A stretch of DNA of 64,000 nt from Sphingopyxis sp. (GTDB lineage Bacteria > Pseudomonadota > Alphaproteobacteria > Sphingomonadales > Sphingomonadaceae): NCBI GenBank assembly GCA_002733865.1, contig NVXM01000011.1, forward strand, positions 53,231 through 117,230, written 5' to 3'. The notes beneath the pieces are model-generated. The model did not search any database. It saw only the letters and a list, made by a program, of their open reading frames with translations, and was not told where the DNA came from. Position numbers and translations under genes: made by a program. Below, piece by piece: positions 38,868 through 47,300 of the stretch; the first letter of the stretch is position 1, and each line of letters begins with the position of its first letter.

Positions 38868-40028
38868 ATGACAACCCCATCGCGTCCACCCTCGATCAGC
38901 GATGCCGAACGGCACCAGCGGCTGGACCACTTGCGTCAGACAATGCCGGCAAGTGGAATCGATGCTATCCTGCTCACGCCGGGCAGCAATATGCGCTATT
39001 TCTTCGGCGCGGCTTTTTATGAAAGCGAACGCTTTGTCGGTGTGTTGATCACGGCTGACCGCACCATCTTCATCTGCCCGAAGTTCGAGGAATCCGCGAT
39101 CCGCGCCAAATTCCCGATGATCCCGGACATGGTATTCTGGGAAGAGCATGAAAGCCCGTTTGCGCTGATCGCCTCGATGCTGGCGGGCCAAAGCTGTCAG
39201 CGCTGCGCCCTCGATCCCGAATGTTCCTATGGCCATGCCGCCCGGATTGGCGATGCGCTGGGTCAGCTGGATCAGCCGATCCGCTTCGAATCTGCTGCTG
39301 CCATAATCGCACCGCTGCGCGCAACCAAATCGGTGCACGAAATCGACTTGATGATCGCCGCGATGCAGCTCACCCTCTCTGTGCATAAGACCATTTTCGA
39401 ATGGATCCGGCCAGGGATGAAGGCCAGTCAGGTGATCGCCGAAATCGACCGCTTGCACCGCGCCGGTGGTGCCGATGGCGGCAACAGCTTTTGCGCTGTC
39501 CAGTTTGGCGAGGCGACTTCGCATCCGCACGGCGTTCCGGGCGACCCGGCGCTGCAAGAGGGAGAGCTCATCCTGATCGACACCGGCTGCACCATCGACG
39601 GCTATAACTCCGATATCACCCGCACCTATGCCCTGTCCAAACTGGACAGCGGGGTCGAGAAATTGTGGCAGGTTGAAAAGCAAGCGCAACAGGCGGCATT
39701 TGACGCCGCCGCGATCGGCACGCCCTGCGAAAATGTCGACAAGGCCGCCCGCGACGTTCTGGTCGGTCACGACCTCGGCCCTGACTATGACCTGCCGGGC
39801 CTCCCCCATCGCACAGGCCACGGTATCGGTCTCGATATTCACGAAGGCCCCTATCTGGTGAAGGGCGACCAGACGCCGCTGGCAGCGGGCATGTGCTTCT
39901 CGAACGAACCGATGATCGTCGTGCCCGGCCAATATGGCATCCGGCTGGAGGATCATTTCTATATGACTGCGGCGGGGCCAAACTGGTTCACCGAGCCGCA
40001 GCAGGATCTGTATCGGCCGTTTGGCTAG
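38868..40028 (+). CDS. Xaa-Pro aminopeptidase/dipeptidase, M24 family
   Basis: The product is 386 residues. The N-terminal creatinase-like domain begins after LDHLRQTMPASGIDAILLTP. The metal-binding catalytic domain has ligands in LIDTGCTIDGYNSDITRTY (two Asp), HRTGHGIGLDIHEGPYL (His), SNEPMIVVPGQYG (Glu) and RLEDHFY (Glu). These enzymes cleave peptides at N-terminal-Xaa-Pro bonds. It follows the serine hydrolase by 53 bases behind TGGAG. The gene is probably the last of that run. Confidence 0.93.
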   Translation: MTTPSRPPSISDAERHQRLDHLRQTMPASGIDAILLTPGSNMRYFFGAAFYESERFVGVLITADRTIFICPKFEESAIRAKFPMIPDMVFWEEHESPFALIASMLAGQSCQRCALDPECSYGHAARIGDALGQLDQPIRFESAAAIIAPLRATKSVHEIDLMIAAMQLTLSVHKTIFEWIRPGMKASQVIAEIDRLHRAGGADGGNSFCAVQFGEATSHPHGVPGDPALQEGELILIDTGCTIDGYNSDITRTYALSKLDSGVEKLWQVEKQAQQAAFDAAAIGTPCENVDKAARDVLVGHDLGPDYDLPGLPHRTGHGIGLDIHEGPYLVKGDQTPLAAGMCFSNEPMIVVPGQYGIRLEDHFYMTAAGPNWFTEPQQDLYRPFG

Positions 40029-40104
40029 GGTGCGATCAGAGCGATCGGCATTGTTGGAATTAGATATGCCGGTGAAGGTAGTGAAGTTGCGGGGGCATTG
40101 AACG

Positions 40105-40551
40105 ATGCGTTATTTTCTTGATACTGAATTTAATGGCTTTGGCGGTGAACTGATTTCGATCGCGCTGGTTCCCGAAGATGAAAGCGCGGTCCCGTTCTAC
40201 TCGGCGGTCGAATGCCGGAACCCCACATCATGGGTTGCAGAGCATATCATCCCCCGGCTGGATGTGGAGCCAGTGACGCACAGCTGTCTTGGTGACCAGT
40301 TCGCTGCCTATCTGATCGACGATCCCGAACCGGTGCTGGTTGCGGACTGGCCGGAAGATATCGCCCATGCAGCGCGGTTGCTGGTTATTGGTCCGGGGCT
40401 CATGAAGCCGGTGCGCAATATCCGTTTTGATCTGGTGGATCCGTCTCTCGTCAGCTCGGGCGCTGGCAGCGCGGTTCCGCACAATGCCTATCACGATGCG
40501 CTCCGCCTGCGTGCCGACGTGCTGGCCTATGAAAAGCGAATTGCACCCTAG
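40105..40551 (+). CDS. 3'-5' exoribonuclease-like protein (DEDD fold)
   Basis: The product is 148 residues. It opens MRYFLDTEFNGFGGELISIA with the Asp-x-Glu pair of the DEDD exonuclease fold, and ends with the second Asp-containing motif HNAYHDALRLRADVLAYE. This fits the small stand-alone exoribonuclease family of proteobacteria. It lies at the border of the chromosome and the mobile element: the element's tRNA fragment starts 300 bases downstream. The 530 bases to the integrase hold no other convincing gene. Confidence 0.8.
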   Translation: MRYFLDTEFNGFGGELISIALVPEDESAVPFYSAVECRNPTSWVAEHIIPRLDVEPVTHSCLGDQFAAYLIDDPEPVLVADWPEDIAHAARLLVIGPGLMKPVRNIRFDLVDPSLVSSGAGSAVPHNAYHDALRLRADVLAYEKRIAP

Positions 40552-40853
40552 ATCGCGCGAAAAATTCTGTCCTACACCGCTATGACGGGTCTATAATTCG
40601 CATCGCTCCCGCGACAGCATGGGACAGGCTCTTTGACAATTGGGATATGACGACGACACCGTCCGACGACGGCATATTGGCTGCTGGAACGGTTGATGGA
40701 ACGATCTGGAAGGTCACACTCGAGATCCGTGTTGTCCCCTAAAAATACCGGAAACCTGCGGCTTTGGAGCAAAGGTCACAGAAAATAAAACAAGCCTTGT
40801 TTGTCTAGTTCTCGGTCGCCTGTCCTCCGGATGCCCCCCTGGCTTCGGAAAAC

Positions 40854-40900
40854 TGGTCTGGACGAGAGGATTCGAACCTCCGACCCCCACACCCCCAGTT
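40854..40900 (-). other. 3' fragment of a tRNA-Pro-like gene (element end, attachment core)
   Basis: Read on the minus strand, this is the 3' half of a tRNA gene: the anticodon loop CTGGGGGTG, the T-arm GGAGGTTCGAATCCTCT, the acceptor strand CGTCCAG, an A and CCA. The loop suggests tRNA-Pro(GGG). The 5' half is missing; bases on that side do not pair. This is what remains of a tRNA gene after insertion at its 3' end, so it marks the element's left junction. Confidence 0.65.
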
Positions 40901-41028
40901 GATAAATGCGTGATATTTACTGGGACGGTTTGGTATGATTTGGGACTATAATTGCAATAAAATCAAAAAGATAGCTTGATTTTGACGTTCCCGTTTTGTA
41001 CTCATTGATCCCGGTAGATTTCATCATT

Positions 41029-41105
41029 TTGCACTTACATTGCACTTACAGAAAAAGTGCGTGTGTTGAGATAGAAAGGAAATGGCCGTGCAAACTGCAC
41101 TTACA
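41029..41105. repeat. Three copies of TGCACTTACA around the integrase start
   Basis: TTGCACTTACA occurs twice in immediate tandem (41029-41039, 41040-41050), and TGCACTTACA again at 41096-41105 inside the first integrase codons. Such short direct repeats next to an attachment site resemble arm-type binding sites of tyrosine integrases. Confidence 0.5.
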
Positions 41106-42299
41106 CAGGCTGTCATAGACCGTGCCAAATTGGCTAAAAGACCTTATGAAATTAGAGATAGCCGTTTGAATGGTTTTCTGGTTCGGGTGCAACCTTCGGG
41201 CGTAAAATCATTCTACTGCGAATATGATCGCGGCAAGCGCTGGCGGCTAGGACGCGCAGACTCCATGGCCGTTGGACAAGCAAGAAATCAGGCTAAACGA
41301 ATCATTTCTCAGTATCATTCCGGTATTGATCCGATGGATGAGAAAAAATCAAACGCCAGAGCAATCACGCTCGGTGAGTTTATCGATCTATTTTTCCAAC
41401 CTTGGGCTCAATCTCATCAAAAGGCACATGAGCAAAATATCAAGCGGATCCGAACCGTGTTCAAAGATTTTCTGAAAAGTAAAATGGATGATATCAATGT
41501 TATTGATCTGGAGCGGTGGAGAGCTAGCCGAATTGCTGTGGGAAACAAAACAACAACCACCAATCGCGACATCGCATCCATAAAAGCAGTCTTTAACCGA
41601 GCTGTCGATTTTGAGATCATTGAACAAAATCCAATCGCCAAAGTGAAGAAGGCAAGAGAGGATACCAGGCCGCGTGTTCGCTATCTCAATGATGAAGAAC
41701 TGAAGTTGCTGCTCGAATCGTTAGATCGCCGCGAGGAACGCAGGTGCGGTGAACGGGACAGTGCAAACCGGTGGCGAAGTGAACGCGGCTATCGCCGACT
41801 TCCTGACTTTAAGAAGTGCGCGTTCACAGATCACCTCAAGCCAATGATCATACTTTCGCTGCACACCGGTATGCGGCGAGGGGAGGTATTCGATCTTAAG
41901 TGGCAGCATGTCGATTTTACCGTGAGATCAATTGCTGTTGTTGGTGAAACGGCGAAGTCAGGAAAAACGAGACATATTCCCATGAACCGCACTTGCTTGG
42001 AAGTTCTTGGCCGTTGGCAGAAACAATGCGCAAAATCATCGGGCAGGGTATTTCAAAATGCTGATGGAATGCGTTTTAACAATGTGAAAAAATCGTGGAC
42101 AGCAATCTTAGAACAAGCGGGAATTGTCAATTTTCGTTGGCATGACATGCGGCATCATTTTGCGTCCCGCTTGGCTATGGCGGGAGTGGATTTGAACGCT
42201 ATCAGAGAGCTGTTGGGTCATAGCGATTACGAAATGACTTTGCGCTATGCGCATCTTGCTCCCGAGCATAAGAGAAAAGCTGTTGAACTGCTTGATTAG
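41082..42299 (+). CDS. Tyrosine recombinase (integrase) of the element
   Basis: The product is 405 residues from the ATG at 41082; a GTG at 41088 has better spacing to AAAGGA and is possible. The N-terminal arm-binding DUF4102-like domain is visible (LAKRPYEIRDSRLNGFLVRVQ). The catalytic residues are Arg near 265 in HTGMRRGEVFDL, HxxR at 354-357 (WHDMRHHF), His 380 in LLGHSDY and Tyr 389 in LRYAHL. It stands 180 bases inside the tRNA fragment. It is expected to integrate and excise the element at the tRNA 3' end. Confidence 0.93.
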   Translation: MAVQTALTQAVIDRAKLAKRPYEIRDSRLNGFLVRVQPSGVKSFYCEYDRGKRWRLGRADSMAVGQARNQAKRIISQYHSGIDPMDEKKSNARAITLGEFIDLFFQPWAQSHQKAHEQNIKRIRTVFKDFLKSKMDDINVIDLERWRASRIAVGNKTTTTNRDIASIKAVFNRAVDFEIIEQNPIAKVKKAREDTRPRVRYLNDEELKLLLESLDRREERRCGERDSANRWRSERGYRRLPDFKKCAFTDHLKPMIILSLHTGMRRGEVFDLKWQHVDFTVRSIAVVGETAKSGKTRHIPMNRTCLEVLGRWQKQCAKSSGRVFQNADGMRFNNVKKSWTAILEQAGIVNFRWHDMRHHFASRLAMAGVDLNAIRELLGHSDYEMTLRYAHLAPEHKRKAVELLD

Positions 42300-42312
42300 C
42301 AAATTCAATTAT

Positions 42313-42522
42313 TCAATTTTTGACACCAATCCAGTCCACTTCAATCCCGTCAACACCGGATTGAACGCCTTCAATGATCACTTGGGTGCCGTCCTTTGGG
42401 GTTTTCACGTCCAAAAAGTTTAACCGCCAAACATTTTCATCTGCGCATTGAAGCAAATAGTGGCGTTCGCCTTTGATGAGTTTACCGGTTAGCCGAAGGC
42501 GGTTTGAGTTTGAATGGTTCAT
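42313..42522 (-). CDS. Small DUF5818-like protein
   Basis: The product is 69 residues from the ATG at 42522; the preceding TTG at 42528 is less likely. It has RLRLTGKLIKGERHYLLQ, WRLNF and the closing VEGVQSG-like IIEGVQSGVDGIEVDWIGVK, a pattern of the small beta-strand family DUF5818 common in sphingomonads. Its function is not known. It follows the lytic transglycosylase by 18 bases on the same strand and may be co-transcribed with it. Confidence 0.65.
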   Translation of the reverse strand: MNHSNSNRLRLTGKLIKGERHYLLQCADENVWRLNFLDVKTPKDGTQVIIEGVQSGVDGIEVDWIGVKN

Positions 42523-42540
42523 GATCAAGTGTTCTCTGTC

Positions 42541-43206
42541 CTACAGCCCCGATTCTGTCCAGCGCGCAAGGACCTTCTTTACGTAATTCCGTGTTTCCTG
42601 GTATCGGGGAATGCCATTGGCTTTCAGCACGGCGTTAGGTCCGGCATTATATGCCGCCAGCGCTAGGTGAATCCCCCCAAACTTATCCAGCATTTGCTTG
42701 AGATACCGTGCTCCCCCGTCAATATTGGCGGAAGGATCGAACCGGTTCTCAACCCCAAGGTCTAATGCGGTTCCAGGCATCAACTGCGTAAGACCGCCAG
42801 CACCAGCAGAACTAACAGCCATAGGATTGTACCGCGATTCCTGCCAAATTAGAGCGTCGAGCAACCCAAAGGGTAGGGCGTGTTTTTTTTCGGCTGCCCG
42901 GATGGAGGTTAGGTAAATAAACCGCCTTGACGAGGCTGATCGGCTTAGTCCTGTAAGCTTTCTTGGTTGTAGATTGGTTTTAGTACCTTCATGATTTGTC
43001 GGTGCTCCAGTCACGGGCTTTAGCTGATTTTCCGGTTGCCAAATTCCATGCTGGAACAACCGAAACGTGGGTTTTTCACTTGCGTGTTGATCCAGAGCTT
43101 CCCGTTCAGTGGGGGCATTGCTTTCTTGTAAACTCACATCCTGCGCCCATGTCACGCTTGAACACATCGCTATTGTAAGCAGTCCCATTGATAGCTTCTT
43201 TGCCAA
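42541..43206 (-). CDS. Lytic transglycosylase (SLT domain), exported
   Basis: The product is 221 residues with a TTG start at 43206 and GGAG eight bases upstream; the nearest in-frame ATG (43188) would still leave a signal peptide. A signal sequence (cleavage after TWA) precedes a linker. The SLT domain from about residue 100 has the catalytic Glu in LIWQESRYNP, then SSAGAGGLTQLMPGTA and LALAAYNAGPNAV. In conjugative elements such VirB1-like enzymes open the cell wall for the transfer channel. No other mating-channel gene is in the window. Confidence 0.88.
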   Translation of the reverse strand: MAKKLSMGLLTIAMCSSVTWAQDVSLQESNAPTEREALDQHASEKPTFRLFQHGIWQPENQLKPVTGAPTNHEGTKTNLQPRKLTGLSRSASSRRFIYLTSIRAAEKKHALPFGLLDALIWQESRYNPMAVSSAGAGGLTQLMPGTALDLGVENRFDPSANIDGGARYLKQMLDKFGGIHLALAAYNAGPNAVLKANGIPRYQETRNYVKKVLARWTESGL

Positions 43207-43286
43207 AATTCATCTCCATCTTGTATCGAATCGGATGAGAACATAAATAGAACATATAGCTGTAGGAAAGTGTTTTCTTACGTGTT

Positions 43287-43300
43287 GAAGAGGGGAGGCT
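43287..43300 (+). promoter_or_regulatory. Purine-rich leader motif, copy 1
   Basis: GAAGAGGGGAGGCT lies 43 bases before the ATG of the primase-like gene. It is the weakest of five related motifs found ahead of element genes, sharing the GAGGGGAGGCT core. Confidence 0.4.
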
Positions 43301-43342
43301 GCCGGGAAGGGGAGAACTGGCGCAGATGCAAGGAACTCCTCG

Positions 43343-44251
43343 ATGTCCCGTAACGTCCTGACTAATCCCACATCATCCCTCGAGAATACTGCCAGACAGA
43401 TTTGTGAAAAATTTTCAGGCTATTGGAAAAATGACAAAGGAATGTGCTGCTGCCCGGCACATGATGATAATACGCCGTCGCTTGGTGTCAGTATCGGCCG
43501 AAACGCGATTCTCTTTCACTGTTTTGCGGGGTGTCCGCAGAAAGAGGTGCTTGCGGGTTTTGAGCGCCAAGGTGTGCCCGCGCGCAGTCTGTTCAGCGGA
43601 AGCTCCATTCCAATTCCCGCAACAAGTCCCAAAGAGATAAAGCCGAGCGCCAATGCACAGCGACTCTGGCGGCAGGCTCAGCGCCTGCAAGGAACTATTG
43701 CCCGGACTTATCTCAAAAAGCGCCTGATTAGTATTACTTCTCCAGAATTGCGCTTCCTCGAACGCACGCCGCTTGGTCCCAAGAGCCATGTCCGCTTTCT
43801 ACCAGCGATGCTGGCATCGGTGCGCACCGATGCGCATATTATGGCCATTCACCGTACATTCCTGCTTCCCGATGGTTCAGGCCAGTCTGATTTCATAAAA
43901 CCCAAACGCGCACTCGGATCCCTCGGGACCGGGGCTGTGCGCCTTTTTCCACCCAAAGATGGTGTTCTGGGATTGGCAGAAGGCACAGAAAGCGCCATGT
44001 CCGCGACGCAGCTGACCGGCATCCCGACCTGGGCAACATTGGGCAATGAGCGCTTTGGGATCGTTACCATCCCGGAAAGCGTGAAGCAGCTTTATCTCTT
44101 CGTGGATCATGACGCTGGCGGCGACCTTGCCGAAGCCAAGGCCCGTGAACATTTTCAGATGCCCGGCCGGTCCATTATAGCGCGCCGGCCTAGCCGGCGC
44201 GGCGATGACTGGAATAATGAGTTGTTTCGAGCAAACGCAGCTTCCACCTAA
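43343..44251 (+). CDS. CHC2 zinc-finger/toprim protein (primase-like, DUF7146-related)
   Basis: The product is 302 residues. The N-terminal zinc-binding region has GMCCCPAHDDNTPSLGVS and ILFHCFAGC, as in DnaG-type CHC2 fingers. The toprim part has the Glu motif GLAEGTESAMSATQLTG near residue 209 and the DxD motif LFVDHDAGGDLAEAKA near 252. It lacks a helicase domain. Such proteins are common on alphaproteobacterial plasmids and integrative elements and probably prime the transferred strand. It lies 98 bases before the giant strawberry-notch gene. Confidence 0.85.
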   Translation: MSRNVLTNPTSSLENTARQICEKFSGYWKNDKGMCCCPAHDDNTPSLGVSIGRNAILFHCFAGCPQKEVLAGFERQGVPARSLFSGSSIPIPATSPKEIKPSANAQRLWRQAQRLQGTIARTYLKKRLISITSPELRFLERTPLGPKSHVRFLPAMLASVRTDAHIMAIHRTFLLPDGSGQSDFIKPKRALGSLGTGAVRLFPPKDGVLGLAEGTESAMSATQLTGIPTWATLGNERFGIVTIPESVKQLYLFVDHDAGGDLAEAKAREHFQMPGRSIIARRPSRRGDDWNNELFRANAAST

Positions 44252-44268
44252 CCCGGTCCACCTGTGAT

Positions 44269-44286
44269 CCAGAGGAAAGGGGGCTT
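44269..44286 (+). promoter_or_regulatory. Purine-rich leader motif, copy 2
   Basis: CCAGAGGAAAGGGGGCTT precedes the strawberry-notch gene by 64 bases. It matches the pattern GAGRRRAGGRGGCTY found ahead of other element genes. Confidence 0.5.
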
Positions 44287-44349
44287 TTCGCTGTTTGTGC
44301 ACGAGAAGGCCGTCTGAGGTCTGTCCGTGCCTAACGGAGGAAAACCATC

Positions 44350-47300
44350 ATGACTCTACAAAACGCACAGTTGCAACTTGACGATACACAGGATCTGGCC
44401 AGCGAAATAATAATCAAAGCCGCTCACGAAATAGCAGGTCGTCTAGAGACAAGTTCCCAAGTCACACGAAAAGACATTAATGCCATATTCAAGACCTTCA
44501 CCGGAAGCAGCGACGCGACAGATGGTTGGTCGGTAAAAATGTCCGGCTGCGCTATCGAGCTGGCCGAACTGATGTGGCTTCGTGATCATTCCGGTATTTC
44601 ACTCCATTCCGATTTTGCTGAAGCCGACAGATGCTTCGCAACTCTGGAGCAAGTTCTTCCGCCACAACATAACCGGCATGATGACCAGATTGCCCTCCAG
44701 CAGTTTTCGACCCCCGCCCGGCTTGCCTGGGCTATGGCTTTGGCAGCGGGCACAAAGCCCGAAGATATCGTACTCGAGCCATCCGCGGGAACGGGAATTC
44801 TCGCCATCTGGCCGCATCTTGTTGGCGCGAAGCTAATCCTCAATGAGATCGACGGCCTGCGCGGTGCGTGTCTAAACGAGCTGTTTCCGGGCGCTCCGCT
44901 CTCCTCACACGATGGCGAGCTGATCGACGAACTGCTTCCACCGCGCCACAATCCAAATCTTGTCATAATGAACCCGCCATTTGCCCGTAGCGCAGAACGG
45001 GGCAAAGACTACCGCTCAGCCCTGCGGCACTTGCGCTCTGCCTGGCGGCGTCTGGCGCCAGGCGGACGGCTTGTCGCGATCATGCCCGAAGGCTTTGACG
45101 CGACCATATTTGCTAAAAACGATCCTGCTCCCTGCGCTCTGCGTTTGGATGCGCGCATCATGCGATCTTTCGCCCGCCGGGGAACCGGCATCACCGTGCG
45201 CCTGGTGGTCTTCGATAAATTTGTTTCCGAGCAATGCGTAACACCAATCGACATCGCTGATTTTGAGGGTTTGTACAGAGCCTGCTGTGCTTTGCCCGCT
45301 CGCGCTACCTCCAAACCAACGGCGCAAACTTCCAGGTCCAATGCAAAGCCATTCGCGCTGGTATCGAACGATCGTTCGAAACGCCCTGTCGCGCCAGTTT
45401 CCAAATCCTCTCCAGACTCGCAAATATCCGAAAAACTCATCTTTGAAGTTCTCGGCGATGCGGCACCAACACCGGAGCAAAAAGGCATTTATCTAGCCTA
45501 TCGGCCAAGCCGGATATCAATCGCCAATGCTCCCGTTCACCCGACCCCACTGGTGGAATCGGTAGCGATGGGGTCTGTTGCTGCGCCAGTCCCGCAGCAC
45601 CAGCCATTGGTTCCGGCAGACTGGCGGGAGAAACAGCTTCTTTCCGATGCACAATGCGAAACGCTTATTTATGCAGTAAACGCCTTCGCCCGCGATTTGC
45701 CCGGTACTTACAGGCCAATCAACAAAGGCTCTGGGCTGGAACCGTCCGAAGAGGGTTTCTGTTATCGGACTGGCTTCTTCCTAGGTGATGGAACTGGCGC
45801 GGGGAAGGGCCGAGAGATTGCTAGTGTCATCATGGACCGGTGGCTGCAGGGTCATTGCCGTCATATCTGGATTACCAAAAACGAGACCTTGCTTGAGGAC
45901 GCCCGCCGGGACTGGTCCGCGCTCGGCGGCTTGCCGCTTGATATCCAGTCGCTTTCGAGCTGGAAGCTGGGAAGGCCGATTTCAATGTCAGGCGGGATTT
46001 TATTTGTCACCTATCCAACGCTGCGCTCGGGCAGGATGGATACGACTAGACTTGCTCAAATATTGGAATGGGCAGGGCAGGAATTTGATGGCGTCATAGC
46101 CTTTGATGAAGCTCATGCGATGGCGGGTGCGCTGGGGGGAACGGGAAGCCGCGGCAAAGTCAAAGGATCCGAACAGGGCATTGCAGGTCTGCGTCTTCAA
46201 AATCTTCTGCCCAGCGCGCGAGTATTATATGCATCAGCAACCGGCGCATCTGATATTGCCAACCTTGGTTATGCGGCGCGTCTTGGATTGTGGGGACCGG
46301 AAACCGCCTTTCCCAATTATGACACGTTCCTCACCGATATCCGAGCGGGCGGTATTTCTGCGATGGAACTGGTCGTGCGCGACCTTAAATCCCAAGGTCT
46401 CTATCTGGCCCGCGCCTTGTCCTTCGCGGGCGTTGAATATGAGCTTCTCGAACATGAACTGACCAAGGAACAAATATCGGTTTACGATAGTTATGCCGGG
46501 GCTTGGGCGATTATTCACAAGAATCTCGAGGCGGCCCTTGAAGCCACGCGGATCGTTGATGAGGATAGCGGCGATACGCTTAACCGAAATGCAAAAGCAG
46601 CGGCGCTTTCGATATTCGAGGGTACCAAGCAGCGTTTCTTCGCGCAGCTGCTGCTATCGATGAAACTTCCCAGCCTGCTCCCGGCGATCGAACAGGCATT
46701 GGAAGAGGGACATTCCGCCGTTGTGCAGCTTGTCTCGACCGCCGAGGCAATGCTCAACCGCAGACTTGCCGATCTCAGTGCTGAAGAACGCGAGCAGCTT
46801 GATATCGACCTGTCCCCGCGCGAATATGTCATTGATTATCTGGCCAAAAGTTTTCCGGTCCGTTTGATGCAGGTGTTCCTCGATGATGACGGCAACTTGC
46901 GATCAGAGCCTATGTCCACTTCGGAAGGCCATCCAGTCCTCTGCCCGCGCGCCGTTCAGGCAAGAGACGCGATGATCGAAAAGCTGTGCGCGCTTCCGCC
47001 CATTTGGGCGGCGCTTGATGCGGTAATCGAACGTTTTGGAACAGATCATGTTGCCGAAGTGACGGGCCGGAACCGCAGGCTTGTAAATGGCAGCGACGGA
47101 CGTCAACGTCTCGAACGCCGCACGGCGCGGTCGAATTTAATCGAAGCTCAGAGCTTTATGGACGGCGAGAAGCGCGTGCTTATATTTTCTGACGCAGGCG
47201 GGACAGGCCGGTCCTATCATGCCGATCTGGACGTACAAAACCAGCAGCGGCGCGTGCATTTCTTGCTCGAGCCGGGCTGGCGGGCCGACAATGCCATACA

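Noticed and set aside
40647..40742. Short open frame of 31 codons between the exoribonuclease and the tRNA fragment
   Set aside because: No ribosome binding site, no recognisable family and in a region at the element border; may be a remnant but cannot be supported as a gene.
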